Shown piece after piece: positions 38,147 through 46,913 of a DNA stretch of 64,000 nt. A program made the translations under genes and the position numbers. Location: NCBI GenBank assembly GCA_018242205.1, contig JAFECJ010000014.1, positions 1 to 64,000 on the forward strand, in the 5' to 3' direction. Position 1 is the first letter of the stretch, and each line of letters begins with the position of its first letter. Under the pieces are notes generated by a model. That model did no database searches. It was not told the origin of the DNA and saw only the letters and a list, made by a program, of their open reading frames with translations. This DNA is from Pseudomonadota bacterium (GTDB lineage: Bacteria; Pseudomonadota; Alphaproteobacteria; Rhizobiales; Xanthobacteraceae).

Positions 38147-39487
38147 GTGGGCGCCTACCGAAGCAACATCGATGCCATTCGTGCGCTGGTGAGGGATTCC
38201 GAAGTTCACCGCGACGTTTATATCGACCCCGAGGTGTTCGATCTGGAAATGGAGCACCTGTTTCCCAATAGCTGGATCTATATCGGCCACGCCAGTCAGA
38301 TCTCGAAGCCCGGCGACTTCATCACCGCCAATATCGGCCGGCAACCGGTGTTCGCAGTGCGGCACAGCGATGGAAACGTCCATGTCCTGTTCAATCGCTG
38401 TCCGCATAAGGGCGTCAAGATCGCGTCGGAGGCCTGCGGCAACACCGGCAAATTCTTCCGCTGCCCGTATCACGCGTGGTCGTTCAAGACCGACGGTTCG
38501 CTGCTCGCGATACCCCTCAAGAAGGGCTATGAATCGACCGGCTTCGACGGCAGCCAGGCGAGCCGTGGTCTAACTCCAGTCAAGCACGTCAAGATCTACC
38601 GCGATTTCATCTTCGCGAAGCTGAATGACGGCGGCCTGTCGTTCGAGGATTATTTCGGCGAAAGCCTTTCAACCATCGACAACATGGTCGATCGCTCTCC
38701 TGAGGGAAAGCTCGCCATCCAAGCGGCGCCGATCCGCTACATGCACACCTGCAATTGGAAGATGCTGGTCGAGAACCAGACCGACACCTGCCACCCGATG
38801 GTTGCGCACGAGAGTTCGGCCGGGACCGCCGTCAAAGTCTGGACGCGCGAGAAGGGCGACTCGACCGAAACGCCGATGGCGGTCCAGCTCTATGCACCGT
38901 TCATGAGCCCGTACGAGTTCTACGAAAAATCCGGCATACGGATCTGGCCGAACGGCCACGGCCATACCGGCGTGTCGAACTCGATCCACTCCGACTACTC
39001 GCAGATCCCGGGGTATCTGGACAAGATGATCGCCGCCTACGGCGAGAAACGGGCCAAGGAGATTTTGGACGAAACCCGTCACAACACGATCTATTTCCCC
39101 AACATCATGGTGAAGGGGCCTGTGCAGATTGTGCGCAACTTTATCCCGATCGCCGTCGACAAGACGCTGGTCGAAAGCTGGGTCTTCCGCCTCGTCGGCG
39201 CGCCGGACATGCTTTACGAACGCGCCTTGATGTACAACCGGTTCATCAATGCGCCGACATCGATCGTCGGTCACGACGATCTCGAAATGTACGAGCGGGC
39301 CCAGGAAGGCCTTCGTTCGAACGGCAATCAATGGGTCAATCTGCAGCGGCTTTATGAAGGCGGCGAGAAGCTGGACGTCACGGAAGTGATCAACGGCACC
39401 TCCGAGCGCCAGATGCGGAATCAATTTCACGCTTGGGTCAAATTCATGACCCAGGACATGAGCGAGCGCGCCGAGGTTGCCGAATGA
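38147..39487 (+). CDS. Rieske aromatic ring-hydroxylating oxygenase, alpha subunit
   Basis: 446 residues. The Rieske [2Fe-2S] ligands are Cys85, His87, Cys106 and His109 (FNRCPHKG and FRCPYHAW). The mononuclear iron site is in the catalytic domain (NQTDTCHPMVAHE: Asp213, His216, His221), so the oxygenase should be active. Members hydroxylate benzoates, salicylate, anthranilate or indole-3-acetate; the position beside two MarR genes and an indolepyruvate-type oxidoreductase recalls auxin-degrading dioxygenases. Start is GTG at 38147 behind a strong AGGGAGG site. Its ATGA overlaps the beta gene. Confidence 0.92.
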   Translation: MGAYRSNIDAIRALVRDSEVHRDVYIDPEVFDLEMEHLFPNSWIYIGHASQISKPGDFITANIGRQPVFAVRHSDGNVHVLFNRCPHKGVKIASEACGNTGKFFRCPYHAWSFKTDGSLLAIPLKKGYESTGFDGSQASRGLTPVKHVKIYRDFIFAKLNDGGLSFEDYFGESLSTIDNMVDRSPEGKLAIQAAPIRYMHTCNWKMLVENQTDTCHPMVAHESSAGTAVKVWTREKGDSTETPMAVQLYAPFMSPYEFYEKSGIRIWPNGHGHTGVSNSIHSDYSQIPGYLDKMIAAYGEKRAKEILDETRHNTIYFPNIMVKGPVQIVRNFIPIAVDKTLVESWVFRLVGAPDMLYERALMYNRFINAPTSIVGHDDLEMYERAQEGLRSNGNQWVNLQRLYEGGEKLDVTEVINGTSERQMRNQFHAWVKFMTQDMSERAEVAE

Positions 39488-39957
39488 ACGAGAAAGTCAT
39501 CGCCGATTTCATCTATGAAGAGGCCCGGCAGCTCGACGCCATGCAATGGAACGCCTGGCTCGGCATGTTCCATCCAGAGGCGCGCTACTGGGTGCCGCTC
39601 GAGTGGCAGCAGCAGGATCCCGTTCTGCAGCCCTCGTTGATGTACGAGGATCTCCTGCTGTTGAAGGTCCGCGTCGAACGGCTCTCGGGCGAGCGCACCT
39701 TCAGCCAGAAGCCGAAGAGCCGCTGCCACCATCTGCTGCAGGCGCCGCATATCGTCGAATGCAATGCCGAGACCGGCGTCTTCAAAGCCCGGACCTCATT
39801 CTTTTATACCGAGACCCGCGGCGATACGCTGGAGCGGTACTCCGGCTGGGCATCGCACGAGCTTGTTGCGGTCGATGGCGAATTGAAGATCAAGCTCAAG
39901 CGCATCGACCTCATCAATTTCGATGCGCCGTTCGGCAACATCCAGCTCTTCATGTAG
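39484..39957 (+). CDS. Rieske aromatic ring-hydroxylating oxygenase, beta subunit
   Basis: 157 residues, slightly short for the usual 155-190. It has the small-subunit NTF2-like fold, with EARQLDAMQWNAWLGMF at the N-terminus, YWVPL, and RCHHLLQAPHI. The beta subunit stabilises the alpha3beta3 oxygenase. ATG 39484 overlaps the stop of the alpha gene (ATGA), showing translational coupling. The SDR gene follows after 9 bp. Confidence 0.9.
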   Translation: MNEKVIADFIYEEARQLDAMQWNAWLGMFHPEARYWVPLEWQQQDPVLQPSLMYEDLLLLKVRVERLSGERTFSQKPKSRCHHLLQAPHIVECNAETGVFKARTSFFYTETRGDTLERYSGWASHELVAVDGELKIKLKRIDLINFDAPFGNIQLFM

Positions 39958-39966
39958 GGCATCATA

Positions 39967-40704
39967 TTGCAAAGCGGTAAGCACGTTACCCTCATCACGG
40001 GCGGGAACTCCGGCATCGGCGAAGCTCTGGCCAGGCGCTTGCTCGCCAGGGGCGAGCCGGTGGTATCGGTCGGGCTTGCCAAGCCCGCATGGACGCACGA
40101 ACTACTGACGGCCTATGAAGTCGATCTGACCAAGATCGATGAAACGCGGGCGCGCGCTGCCGAAATTTGCGAGCGACACCCGGTGGACCGGCTCGTCCAT
40201 AATGCCGGCATGATCCTGCCGAACCGTCTGCCGCAGGCCAGAGCGGAAGACATCCTCACTTTGGCACAGCTTCATCTCGGCGCGCCGATGATCCTCACCC
40301 AGGCGGCGCTCAAGGGCATGCAGGAGCGGGCCTTCGGCCGCATCGTCTTCGTCAGTTCGCGTGCGGCGATGGGTATGCCGTCGCGGTCGGCCTATTCGTC
40401 GACCAAGTCCGGCGTGCACGGTCTGGCGCGGACTTGGGCGCTCGAACTCGCGCCGAGCGGCATCACCGTGAATGTCGTGGCGCCGGGACCGGTGCTGACC
40501 GACAACTTCTGGGGCATTGTGCCGAAGGGGTCGGAGCTGCAGGACAATATCGCGCGGACGGTTCCTGTCGGCCGGATCGGCTTGCCGGACGACATCGCGA
40601 ATGCCGTCGAATTTTTTCTGAGTGACGCTTCGAGCTTCGTCACCGGCCAAGTGATATTCGTCTGCGGTGGCTCGAGCCTGGGCAGCAGTCTCGTTCCGCC
40701 ATGA
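39967..40704 (+). CDS. SDR family dehydrogenase in the oxygenase operon
   Basis: 245 residues starting at TTG 39967. The motifs LITGGNSGIGEALA, HNAGMI, SSRAAMG and AYSSTKSG (Tyr-x3-Lys) are intact. The Asp (YEVDLTK) segment is unusual in that the region after the second strand is short. Being last in the reductase-alpha-beta unit, it probably oxidises the oxygenase product, as cis-diol dehydrogenases do (inference from context). Substrate unproven. Confidence 0.85.
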   Translation: MQSGKHVTLITGGNSGIGEALARRLLARGEPVVSVGLAKPAWTHELLTAYEVDLTKIDETRARAAEICERHPVDRLVHNAGMILPNRLPQARAEDILTLAQLHLGAPMILTQAALKGMQERAFGRIVFVSSRAAMGMPSRSAYSSTKSGVHGLARTWALELAPSGITVNVVAPGPVLTDNFWGIVPKGSELQDNIARTVPVGRIGLPDDIANAVEFFLSDASSFVTGQVIFVCGGSSLGSSLVPP

Positions 40705-40723
40705 TATCGCGCCGAGGCGCGTG

Positions 40724-41206
40724 TCAGGAGTTGCGGGCGGACATATTGTCGATCATCTTGGCGAGGACTTTGGCGCAGATGTCGATGTCGTTCGCGGCGA
40801 TGCCCTTGGTGAGTGTCGCGTAATTCGTTTCCATGGCCGGCCAGACCTTGAGCAGGAGCGCTTCTCCCTTCTCGGTGAGAGCGATCATGCGGCGGCGCAG
40901 GTCCTTCTCGGCAATCGTTCGCTCCAGCCAGCCGGCCGAAACCATGGTGTCGATGGTGCGGCTGGCCGTCGATTGTTCCGTCATAGCCAGCGCCGCGATC
41001 TCGTTGACCGTCAGGCTGCGGTAAATGTAGAGGGCCGCCAGGGTTCGCAGGGCAACGGCATTGATATCGTCCTTTGTGAGTTCGCCGTTCTGCATGACGG
41101 TCCAGAGACTGGACAGCTGGTTGACCAGATACGGAACGTAACGCTGTAGCTGTTCTTTGGTATTGGGCGGACCGGCGGTCCGCGACGTTTTCGGTCGACG
41201 ACCCAT
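40724..41206 (-). CDS. MarR-family transcriptional regulator 1
   Basis: 160 residues. The winged-helix core reads LTVNEIAALAMTEQSTASRT, with the wing DLRRRMIALTEKGEALL. Flanking helices (YVPYLVNQLSSLW; the C-terminal KVLAKMIDNM) form the dimer interface. MarR proteins bind palindromes and are released by aromatic ligands. Its start overlaps the stop of the next MarR gene (TAATG), so the two are translated together. The island's palindromic sites are its likely targets. Confidence 0.9.
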   Translation of the reverse strand: MGRRPKTSRTAGPPNTKEQLQRYVPYLVNQLSSLWTVMQNGELTKDDINAVALRTLAALYIYRSLTVNEIAALAMTEQSTASRTIDTMVSAGWLERTIAEKDLRRRMIALTEKGEALLLKVWPAMETNYATLTKGIAANDIDICAKVLAKMIDNMSARNS

Positions 41207-41712
41207 TATTTTTTGCCGACTCGCTTCAGGTCATTGTCTCGCACTTTAGTCGACAGCGTGCGCAGAATGGACAACGCGTCTTCGAGCTCGCCGGCGTTGA
41301 CGTCTTCGAAGCACTCCCGCAAGCGCTTCTGATGAATGGCGGCCGCTTTCTGAAACAGAGCCTTGCCTTTCGGGGTCAGGCGAACGATGAACGAGCGCCT
41401 GTCTTCGCTCGATATCGACTTGTTAATGAGTGCGTCCGTCAGCAGCCGCTGAACCAGTCCGGATACGTTGCCGCCAGACACCTTCAGGTTCCGCGAGAGC
41501 TGCCCGAGCGCCAGGCCGTCCTGGTAGCGATACAGCTGGGCCAGGACATCGAACTTGGCGAGCGAAAGGCCAAGCTTCGCGCCGAGAACCGCGTTCAGCG
41601 ATGCGAATACAGCGCTGTGCAGCGATAATATCTGCAACCAGACGCGGGTCTCCTGCTGGCCGAAGTCGACAACGTTCTTTTTTTCCGGCGATATCGCCAT
41701 GGCAGGTCCCAT
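41206..41712 (-). CDS. MarR-family transcriptional regulator 2
   Basis: About 168 residues. Winged-helix sequences are LALGQLSRNLKVSGGNVSG and the wing DRRSFIVRLTPKGKALFQ. Upstream ATG 41712 or the internal ATG 41700 could be the start. It may form a heterodimer with, or act on different ligands from, regulator 1. It lies downstream of the ferredoxin-oxidoreductase genes on the same strand with a 190-bp gap. Confidence 0.9.
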   Translation of the reverse strand: MGPAMAISPEKKNVVDFGQQETRVWLQILSLHSAVFASLNAVLGAKLGLSLAKFDVLAQLYRYQDGLALGQLSRNLKVSGGNVSGLVQRLLTDALINKSISSEDRRSFIVRLTPKGKALFQKAAAIHQKRLRECFEDVNAGELEDALSILRTLSTKVRDNDLKRVGKK

Positions 41713-41902
41713 CAACGAATGGCGTCGTCAGGACGCCGGTGCCTTTTTAGAGGCAGGATCGAATGTTTCTAACAACCTCGTGTGTCGAGCCCCGACGGGG
41801 CGCTGCGAGGCCGCGAATCGGGCCCCCAAAGTTCAGCGCAACAGATAGAGGGACGAGGGACGACGAACAAGGCCATGGCGTCTCGATATCCTCAGCGGGC
41901 GG
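41713..41902. other. Gap between oxidoreductase and MarR genes
   Basis: 190 bp without a gene. It could hold a separate promoter for the MarR pair; I do not see a palindrome like those elsewhere in the island. Confidence 0.4.
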
Positions 41903-43486
41903 CTACGATCCCTGCGAAATGCCTTCCACGGCGAACGACTTGATGGTCTCGATCGTCCCGTCCAGTTCCATTCCGGCCGCATCCTTGATGGCGGATTCAC
42001 GCAGGCGTCTGGCCCAATCGGCGGCATCGTTACGGTCTTCGACCAAGGCGATCGCGGCCATCACCTTGTCAAACTTGGATAATCCCCGCGCGTGGGTGTC
42101 CGAATATCCCTTGACGAGTCGGCGGCATTGCAGGATTTCGACACCAAGTTGGTAGTTCTTGGCGAGCGCGCCGGTGGCGGCGGTAAGCCACCGGTCGCGA
42201 TGGTCAACTTCGATGGCGTGACGATAAGAGCGGCGGCGCAGGGCGCGCAGGCCGCCGACCACGTAGAGCATCAGAAAGGGAACAAGCGAATAGGTGCGCA
42301 GCCGACGACCCTTGTTCACGCGGGCGTCCAGCCAGCGCACGAGGCCCGACCGCTTCTCCAGCCTCCGGGCGAATCCGTCCGGTAGCATTCCCATGAGCTC
42401 CTCGATGCGCGGATGCATGAATTCGGTCGTCTGCAGCACCTGATCCTGCGCGAGCCCGATTTCCTTTTCGACGCGGGCTCGGCGGGTCGACCTGGTCTTC
42501 AAATCGGCGACGCGAATGACGTCGTCATAAGCCATGGCGTTGGCGAGGTATTTCGCCGCAGTCACGGTGAAGAGGAAATTCTTGGTCTCGCCGCCGTGTT
42601 GGCGATCGGCCGCATGAAGCCGGGCCAGGAGATCGAGATACGCGGCGCCATAACCGACGTCCTGAAAGTCCACGACCTTCGCTAGTCCCGCATAAGCGAT
42701 GTCGTGGGCCGCGGCGGGGAGTTCGCTGCGCAAGCGATTGACCAGCGGTTCGACGCCGCGGCCAGCAGTGCCCGAAGGCAAACCCGTGGCGGCGGGCTTG
42801 CGTGTTTCGCTCGCCGGCGCCGTCGGATTCCGCGTCTCCTCGAACGCCGCTTCGAATGTGCGGATGCTGGCCTCGACACCTTTGCCGCCGCCGCGGATGA
42901 TCTCGATATAGCTCTCGCGCGGGAAGGGCAGCACGCCCGAGCCCGCCAGCGCCCCGAACATCGCGGCGGAGATCACGCTGCCGTGGCGCAAGGCGAGCGC
43001 GTTCATATCAAAGATGTATTCTTTTTTGGCGGTGACGCCGATGGCGTCGCTGACAATGGCCTTGTCCATGACGCCATTGCCGGGCGCCATCTTTTCGGTC
43101 ACCGCGAACGAGCGGTGGCTCGAGGCGATCAGTGTCGTCCTCTCCGGTGTCACGATGCCGCGCAGAATGGCGCGGCCGGCTTCGACGAACTCGGAGGCGA
43201 CGACGACATCGACGTCGCCGGGGGTCGGCATCAACGAGAGGATCGGCTTTTGCCCGCCGAGCGGCGGCATCATCTCGACATAGTAGATCGTCGCGCCGGT
43301 ACGCTGCGCGACGCCCGGAACGGACGTCGATTGCGCCACCCAGCCCTGGCTCTCGCCGAGTTCGACGATCCAGTCCGTCAGAACGCCACCGCCCTGGCCG
43401 CCCATCGCGACAATCGCGATGGAGATTGGGCGCTCCGTCGCCGGTCCCGCGGCGGGAAGGGCGAGCTTGACCGTTTCGTCCCTCAT
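41903..43486 (-). CDS. Indolepyruvate-type ferredoxin oxidoreductase, small (gamma-domain) subunit
   Basis: 527 residues. The N-terminal 220 residues form the 2-oxoacid oxidoreductase gamma domain (IVAMGGQGGGVLTDWIVELG, VPGVAQRTGATIYYVEM). The remaining 300 residues are the extra helical domain of large proteobacterial indolepyruvate oxidoreductases (YDDVIRVADLKTRS, VVGGLRALRRRSYRHAIE). With the large subunit it oxidatively decarboxylates an arylpyruvate or related oxoacid to an acyl-CoA. Start ATG 43486 overlaps the previous stop (ATGA). Confidence 0.88.
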   Translation of the reverse strand: MRDETVKLALPAAGPATERPISIAIVAMGGQGGGVLTDWIVELGESQGWVAQSTSVPGVAQRTGATIYYVEMMPPLGGQKPILSLMPTPGDVDVVVASEFVEAGRAILRGIVTPERTTLIASSHRSFAVTEKMAPGNGVMDKAIVSDAIGVTAKKEYIFDMNALALRHGSVISAAMFGALAGSGVLPFPRESYIEIIRGGGKGVEASIRTFEAAFEETRNPTAPASETRKPAATGLPSGTAGRGVEPLVNRLRSELPAAAHDIAYAGLAKVVDFQDVGYGAAYLDLLARLHAADRQHGGETKNFLFTVTAAKYLANAMAYDDVIRVADLKTRSTRRARVEKEIGLAQDQVLQTTEFMHPRIEELMGMLPDGFARRLEKRSGLVRWLDARVNKGRRLRTYSLVPFLMLYVVGGLRALRRRSYRHAIEVDHRDRWLTAATGALAKNYQLGVEILQCRRLVKGYSDTHARGLSKFDKVMAAIALVEDRNDAADWARRLRESAIKDAAGMELDGTIETIKSFAVEGISQGS

Positions 43487-45648
43487 GCGGCGATCCCGAA
43501 GGCCGGCCGGCGGCGCTCGCGGCGGCGCTGCAGGAAGCCGATGACCGCCATCGTCACCTTGGCCTTGAAACGGTCCCAGCGCGTCGGGTTGTGCACCACG
43601 TCGGCGCGATAGAAGGAGGGGCAGAGCACTGCCGCCTCCGCGACCTCGCCGCAATTGCCGCAGGCGACGCAGGAATCGTCGATAGCGGCCACCGGATCGT
43701 CGCGTAGCGGATCGTCGAGCTGCTTGACCGACAAGGACGGGCAGCCGGATAGACGAATGCAGGCGTGGTCGCCGGTGCAGACGTCCTCGTCGACGCCGAA
43801 GCGCTCCTTGACGACGCGCTCGCCGCCCTTGATCGCCCTGGCGGTCAACGGCTTCACGCGTCGCTGCTTGTTCAGCATGCATTCCGACGACGCGACGATG
43901 ATCTTCGGCCCTTCGGCTTCCGTCGTCAGCGCTTCCTTCAGCGTCGCCCGCATCTTGCCGACATCATAGGTGCGATCGATCTGACGCACCCACTGCGCGC
44001 CGATGCCTTTGACAGCCTGGACGATGGAGTTGTTGGTCTGCCGGTTCGCGTTGCTCGCCCGCGACGACAGGATGTCCTGGCCGCCGGTGGCCGAGGTGTA
44101 GAAATTGTCAACGATGACGAAGACGCCGTCGTGCTTGTTGTAGACGGCGTTGCCGATGCCGCTGGTCAGGCCGTTGTGCCAGAAGCCGCCGTCGCCCATC
44201 ACCGCGATCGAGCGCTTGTCGGCCTTGACGTTGAAAGCCGCGGTGGAGGCCGGCCCGAGGCCGAAACCCATGGTCGTGGCACCGATATTGAAGGGCGGCA
44301 GAATCGAGAACAGATGGCAGCCGATATCGGCGGCGACATGATGCGGCCCGAGCTCCTCCTCGACCATCTTCATGGCGGCGAAGATCGGCCGCTCGGGACA
44401 GCCGGTGCACAGCCCCGGCGGCCTCGCCGGAACCGCCGCCTTGAGCTTCTGCACGACCGGATGGCCGAGCACGTCGTCGGCATTGGGCGCCGGCGGCCGA
44501 TTGCCGAGCAGTCGCGGATCGGCCTTGTCGACGAAGGTCCGGACGCCTTCGAGCAGAACCTGTGCGGTATAGTCACCGCCCATCGGCAACATGTCCTTGC
44601 CGTGAACGCGCGTATTGATATCGCGCCGGCGCAAGGCGGTACTGACGGCCTGCTCGAGATATTCCGGCTGGCCTTCCTCAACCATCAGGATGGCGTCCTT
44701 GCCGCGGCAGAATTCGGCGACCTCGCTGTCGATGACCGGGTAGGTGACGTTCATCACGTAGAGCGGGATCTGCGTGTTGCCGTAGGCATCCGACAGGCCG
44801 AGATATTGCAGCGCGCGGATGACGTTGTTGTACATCCCGCCTTGCAGAACGATGCCGACCTTGCCGTCACGGGGACCGATGAATTCATTCAGCCGATTAT
44901 TGTGAATGAATTCGACGGCCGCCGGCAGCCGCTTGTGGATCTTCTCCTGCTCGTGCTCGTAAGCCGCCGGCGGCAGGACGATACGGCCGAGATCGCGGCG
45001 CGGGTTGTTGAGCGCGTCCTTGATCGTGAAGTTCGGCCTGACATTGTCCTTGGTTGCGAAACTGCCGTGCATGTGACACGTGCGAACGCGTACTTCGAGC
45101 ATCACCGGTGTGTTCGAGACTTCCGACAGTTCGAAGCCCTTCTCGATCAGCCTGACGATGCACTCGTGATCGGGGCGCGGATCGAGAAGCCACATCTGCG
45201 ACTTCATGGCGAAGGCGTGCGTTCGCTCCTGCATGATCGAGGAGCCTTCGCCATAATCCTCGCCGATGATGATCATCGTGCCGCCGGTGACGCCGCCGGA
45301 GGCCAGATTGGCGAGGGCATCGGAGGCGACATTGGTGCCGACCGTCGATTTCCACGCCACCGCGCCGCGCAGCGGATACATGACCGACGCCGACAGCATC
45401 GCCGCTGCGGCCGCTTCATTGGCGGAGCTTTGAAAGACCACGCCGAGTTCGTCGAGGACATCCTGGGCGTCGGCCAGCACATCCATCAAATGTGAAATCG
45501 GCGATCCTTGATAGCCGCCCACATAGGATACGCCGGACTGCAGCAGGCCCTTGGTGATCGCAAGGATGCCTTCGCCGCGGAACGTATCGCCGTCGCCGAG
45601 CCGAAGGTCCTGCACCTCGCGCGCAAAAGATCGCTCAGCCATTGCCAC
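43483..45648 (-). CDS. Indolepyruvate-type ferredoxin oxidoreductase, large (thiamine-diphosphate) subunit
   Basis: 721 residues. The N-terminal half carries the pyrimidine and core domains (YVGGYQGSPISHLMDVLADA). The C-terminal half binds thiamine diphosphate (VMGDGGFWHNGLTSG ... VDNFYTS). Two iron-sulfur segments follow: a complete CVACGNCG...LCP and a three-cysteine CTGDHACIRLSGCPSL. It converts arylpyruvates with CoA and passes electrons to ferredoxin. Its role in an aerobic pathway is unusual, but paired genes of this type lie beside indole-acetate oxygenase genes elsewhere (from memory). Confidence 0.9.
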   Translation of the reverse strand: MAMAERSFAREVQDLRLGDGDTFRGEGILAITKGLLQSGVSYVGGYQGSPISHLMDVLADAQDVLDELGVVFQSSANEAAAAAMLSASVMYPLRGAVAWKSTVGTNVASDALANLASGGVTGGTMIIIGEDYGEGSSIMQERTHAFAMKSQMWLLDPRPDHECIVRLIEKGFELSEVSNTPVMLEVRVRTCHMHGSFATKDNVRPNFTIKDALNNPRRDLGRIVLPPAAYEHEQEKIHKRLPAAVEFIHNNRLNEFIGPRDGKVGIVLQGGMYNNVIRALQYLGLSDAYGNTQIPLYVMNVTYPVIDSEVAEFCRGKDAILMVEEGQPEYLEQAVSTALRRRDINTRVHGKDMLPMGGDYTAQVLLEGVRTFVDKADPRLLGNRPPAPNADDVLGHPVVQKLKAAVPARPPGLCTGCPERPIFAAMKMVEEELGPHHVAADIGCHLFSILPPFNIGATTMGFGLGPASTAAFNVKADKRSIAVMGDGGFWHNGLTSGIGNAVYNKHDGVFVIVDNFYTSATGGQDILSSRASNANRQTNNSIVQAVKGIGAQWVRQIDRTYDVGKMRATLKEALTTEAEGPKIIVASSECMLNKQRRVKPLTARAIKGGERVVKERFGVDEDVCTGDHACIRLSGCPSLSVKQLDDPLRDDPVAAIDDSCVACGNCGEVAEAAVLCPSFYRADVVHNPTRWDRFKAKVTMAVIGFLQRRRERRRPAFGIAA

Positions 45649-45673
45649 CTCTATAAATATGTTCTAGCATAAG

Positions 45674-45685
45674 TTCACATGTAAA
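45674..45685. promoter_or_regulatory. Operator-like palindrome, site 3 (oxidoreductase/nitrilase)
   Basis: TTCACATGTAAA followed by GTAA, in the gap between the divergent oxidoreductase and nitrilase genes and 26 bp from the oxidoreductase start. The stretch GTAAAGTAA is shared with site 1 (AAAGTAA). One site could govern both directions. Confidence 0.55.
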
Positions 45686-45813
45686 GTAAGTCAAGCCAAC
45701 GCACAGTATATCGCACGGATTTGTAAGGAAAATTCACGTTTTGCCGGCTTCAAACGGAAAGTGCGCGGCGGTAGCGAAGCAAGACGTAAAGGTGGCTGTG
45801 GAGGCAACGAAAG

Positions 45814-46851
45814 ATGCTTGATCTTCCAAAGTTCAGAGCCGCCGCGGTCCAGGCGTCGCCCGTTTTCCTCGATCCGGACGCGACCGTCGCCAAAGCGGCC
45901 CGTTTGATCAAGGAAGCGGCCGCCAACGGCGCCAAGATTGTCGCTTTCCCGGAGGTCTTTGTTCCCGGCTATCCCTATTGGAACTGGATCACCGACCCGG
46001 TGACCGGCAGCGCCTGGTTCGAAAAGCTGGCGAAGGCGTCGATTCTGGTTCCCGGTCCGGAGATGGATGTGGTGCGGCAGGCCGCTCGCGACGCGGGCGC
46101 CTATGTTGTAATCGGCGTCAACGAGCGCAGTCCGGTGTCGCTCGGCGCTATTTTCAATACGTTGGTCTTCATCGGCCCGGATGGGGCGCTGCTCGGCAAG
46201 CATCGCAAGCTCGTGCCGACCTGGGCTGAAAAGCTGACCTGGACGGGCGGCGACGGGTCGAGCCTCAAGGTCTACGACACATCGGTCGGCCCGCTCGGCG
46301 CTCTCGCCTGCGGCGAGAACACCAATACGCTTGCCCGCTTCAGTCTGCTGGCGCAGGGCGAACTCGTCCATGTCGCGAGTTATATATCGCTGCCGGTGGC
46401 GCCGCCGGACTATGATATGGCGGAGGCCATCAAGTTGCGCGCCATCGCCCATTCCTTCGAAGGCAAGCTCTTCACCATCGTGTCCTGTTCGACGGTGTCA
46501 GAAGAAATCATCAAGGCGATGGAGAGTGTGACGCCGCAGGCGCGCAAGCTGTTGCAGCGCAAGTCCAGCGCCTTCTCCGGCATCATCGGCCCGGACGGCC
46601 GCGTCGTGGGAAATTCGCTGATCGACGACGAAGGCATCGTTTACGCCGATATCGATCTCAATCGCTGCATCCAGCCGAAGCAGATGCACGATATCGTCGG
46701 CCACTATAACAGGTTCGATGTCTTCAATTTCAGTGTCAACAGGCGCCAGCTTTCGCCGATGGTCTGGGTCGGCGAGCGGTCGGCGAACGAAGGCGAGGTG
46801 GCGGAGCTGCCCGATCATTCCCCGTCAATCGGAACGGCTCAACAGAATTAG
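45814..46851 (+). CDS. Nitrilase
   Basis: 345 residues. The catalytic triad is complete: Glu47 (FPEVFVPGYP), Lys132 (KHRKLVPTW) and Cys166 (LACGENTNTLAR). CGENTNTLAR is the signature of true nitrilases, which turn a nitrile directly into a carboxylic acid and ammonia. In this context indole-3-acetonitrile or another aryl-acetonitrile is the plausible substrate, giving the acid that the rest of the island consumes (inference). It begins a plus-strand series continuing with the cupin gene 62 bp downstream. Confidence 0.93.
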   Translation: MLDLPKFRAAAVQASPVFLDPDATVAKAARLIKEAAANGAKIVAFPEVFVPGYPYWNWITDPVTGSAWFEKLAKASILVPGPEMDVVRQAARDAGAYVVIGVNERSPVSLGAIFNTLVFIGPDGALLGKHRKLVPTWAEKLTWTGGDGSSLKVYDTSVGPLGALACGENTNTLARFSLLAQGELVHVASYISLPVAPPDYDMAEAIKLRAIAHSFEGKLFTIVSCSTVSEEIIKAMESVTPQARKLLQRKSSAFSGIIGPDGRVVGNSLIDDEGIVYADIDLNRCIQPKQMHDIVGHYNRFDVFNFSVNRRQLSPMVWVGERSANEGEVAELPDHSPSIGTAQQN

Positions 46852-46913
46852 ATCGCCAGGACTGGAATGTCGGGACTGGATCGCCAGGGCTTGGAACCCG
46901 CAAGGAGGCTGAC

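Noticed and set aside
43765..45495. 576-codon plus-strand frame opposite the large oxidoreductase subunit
   Set aside because: The minus strand carries thiamine and iron-sulfur motifs; the plus frame has none.
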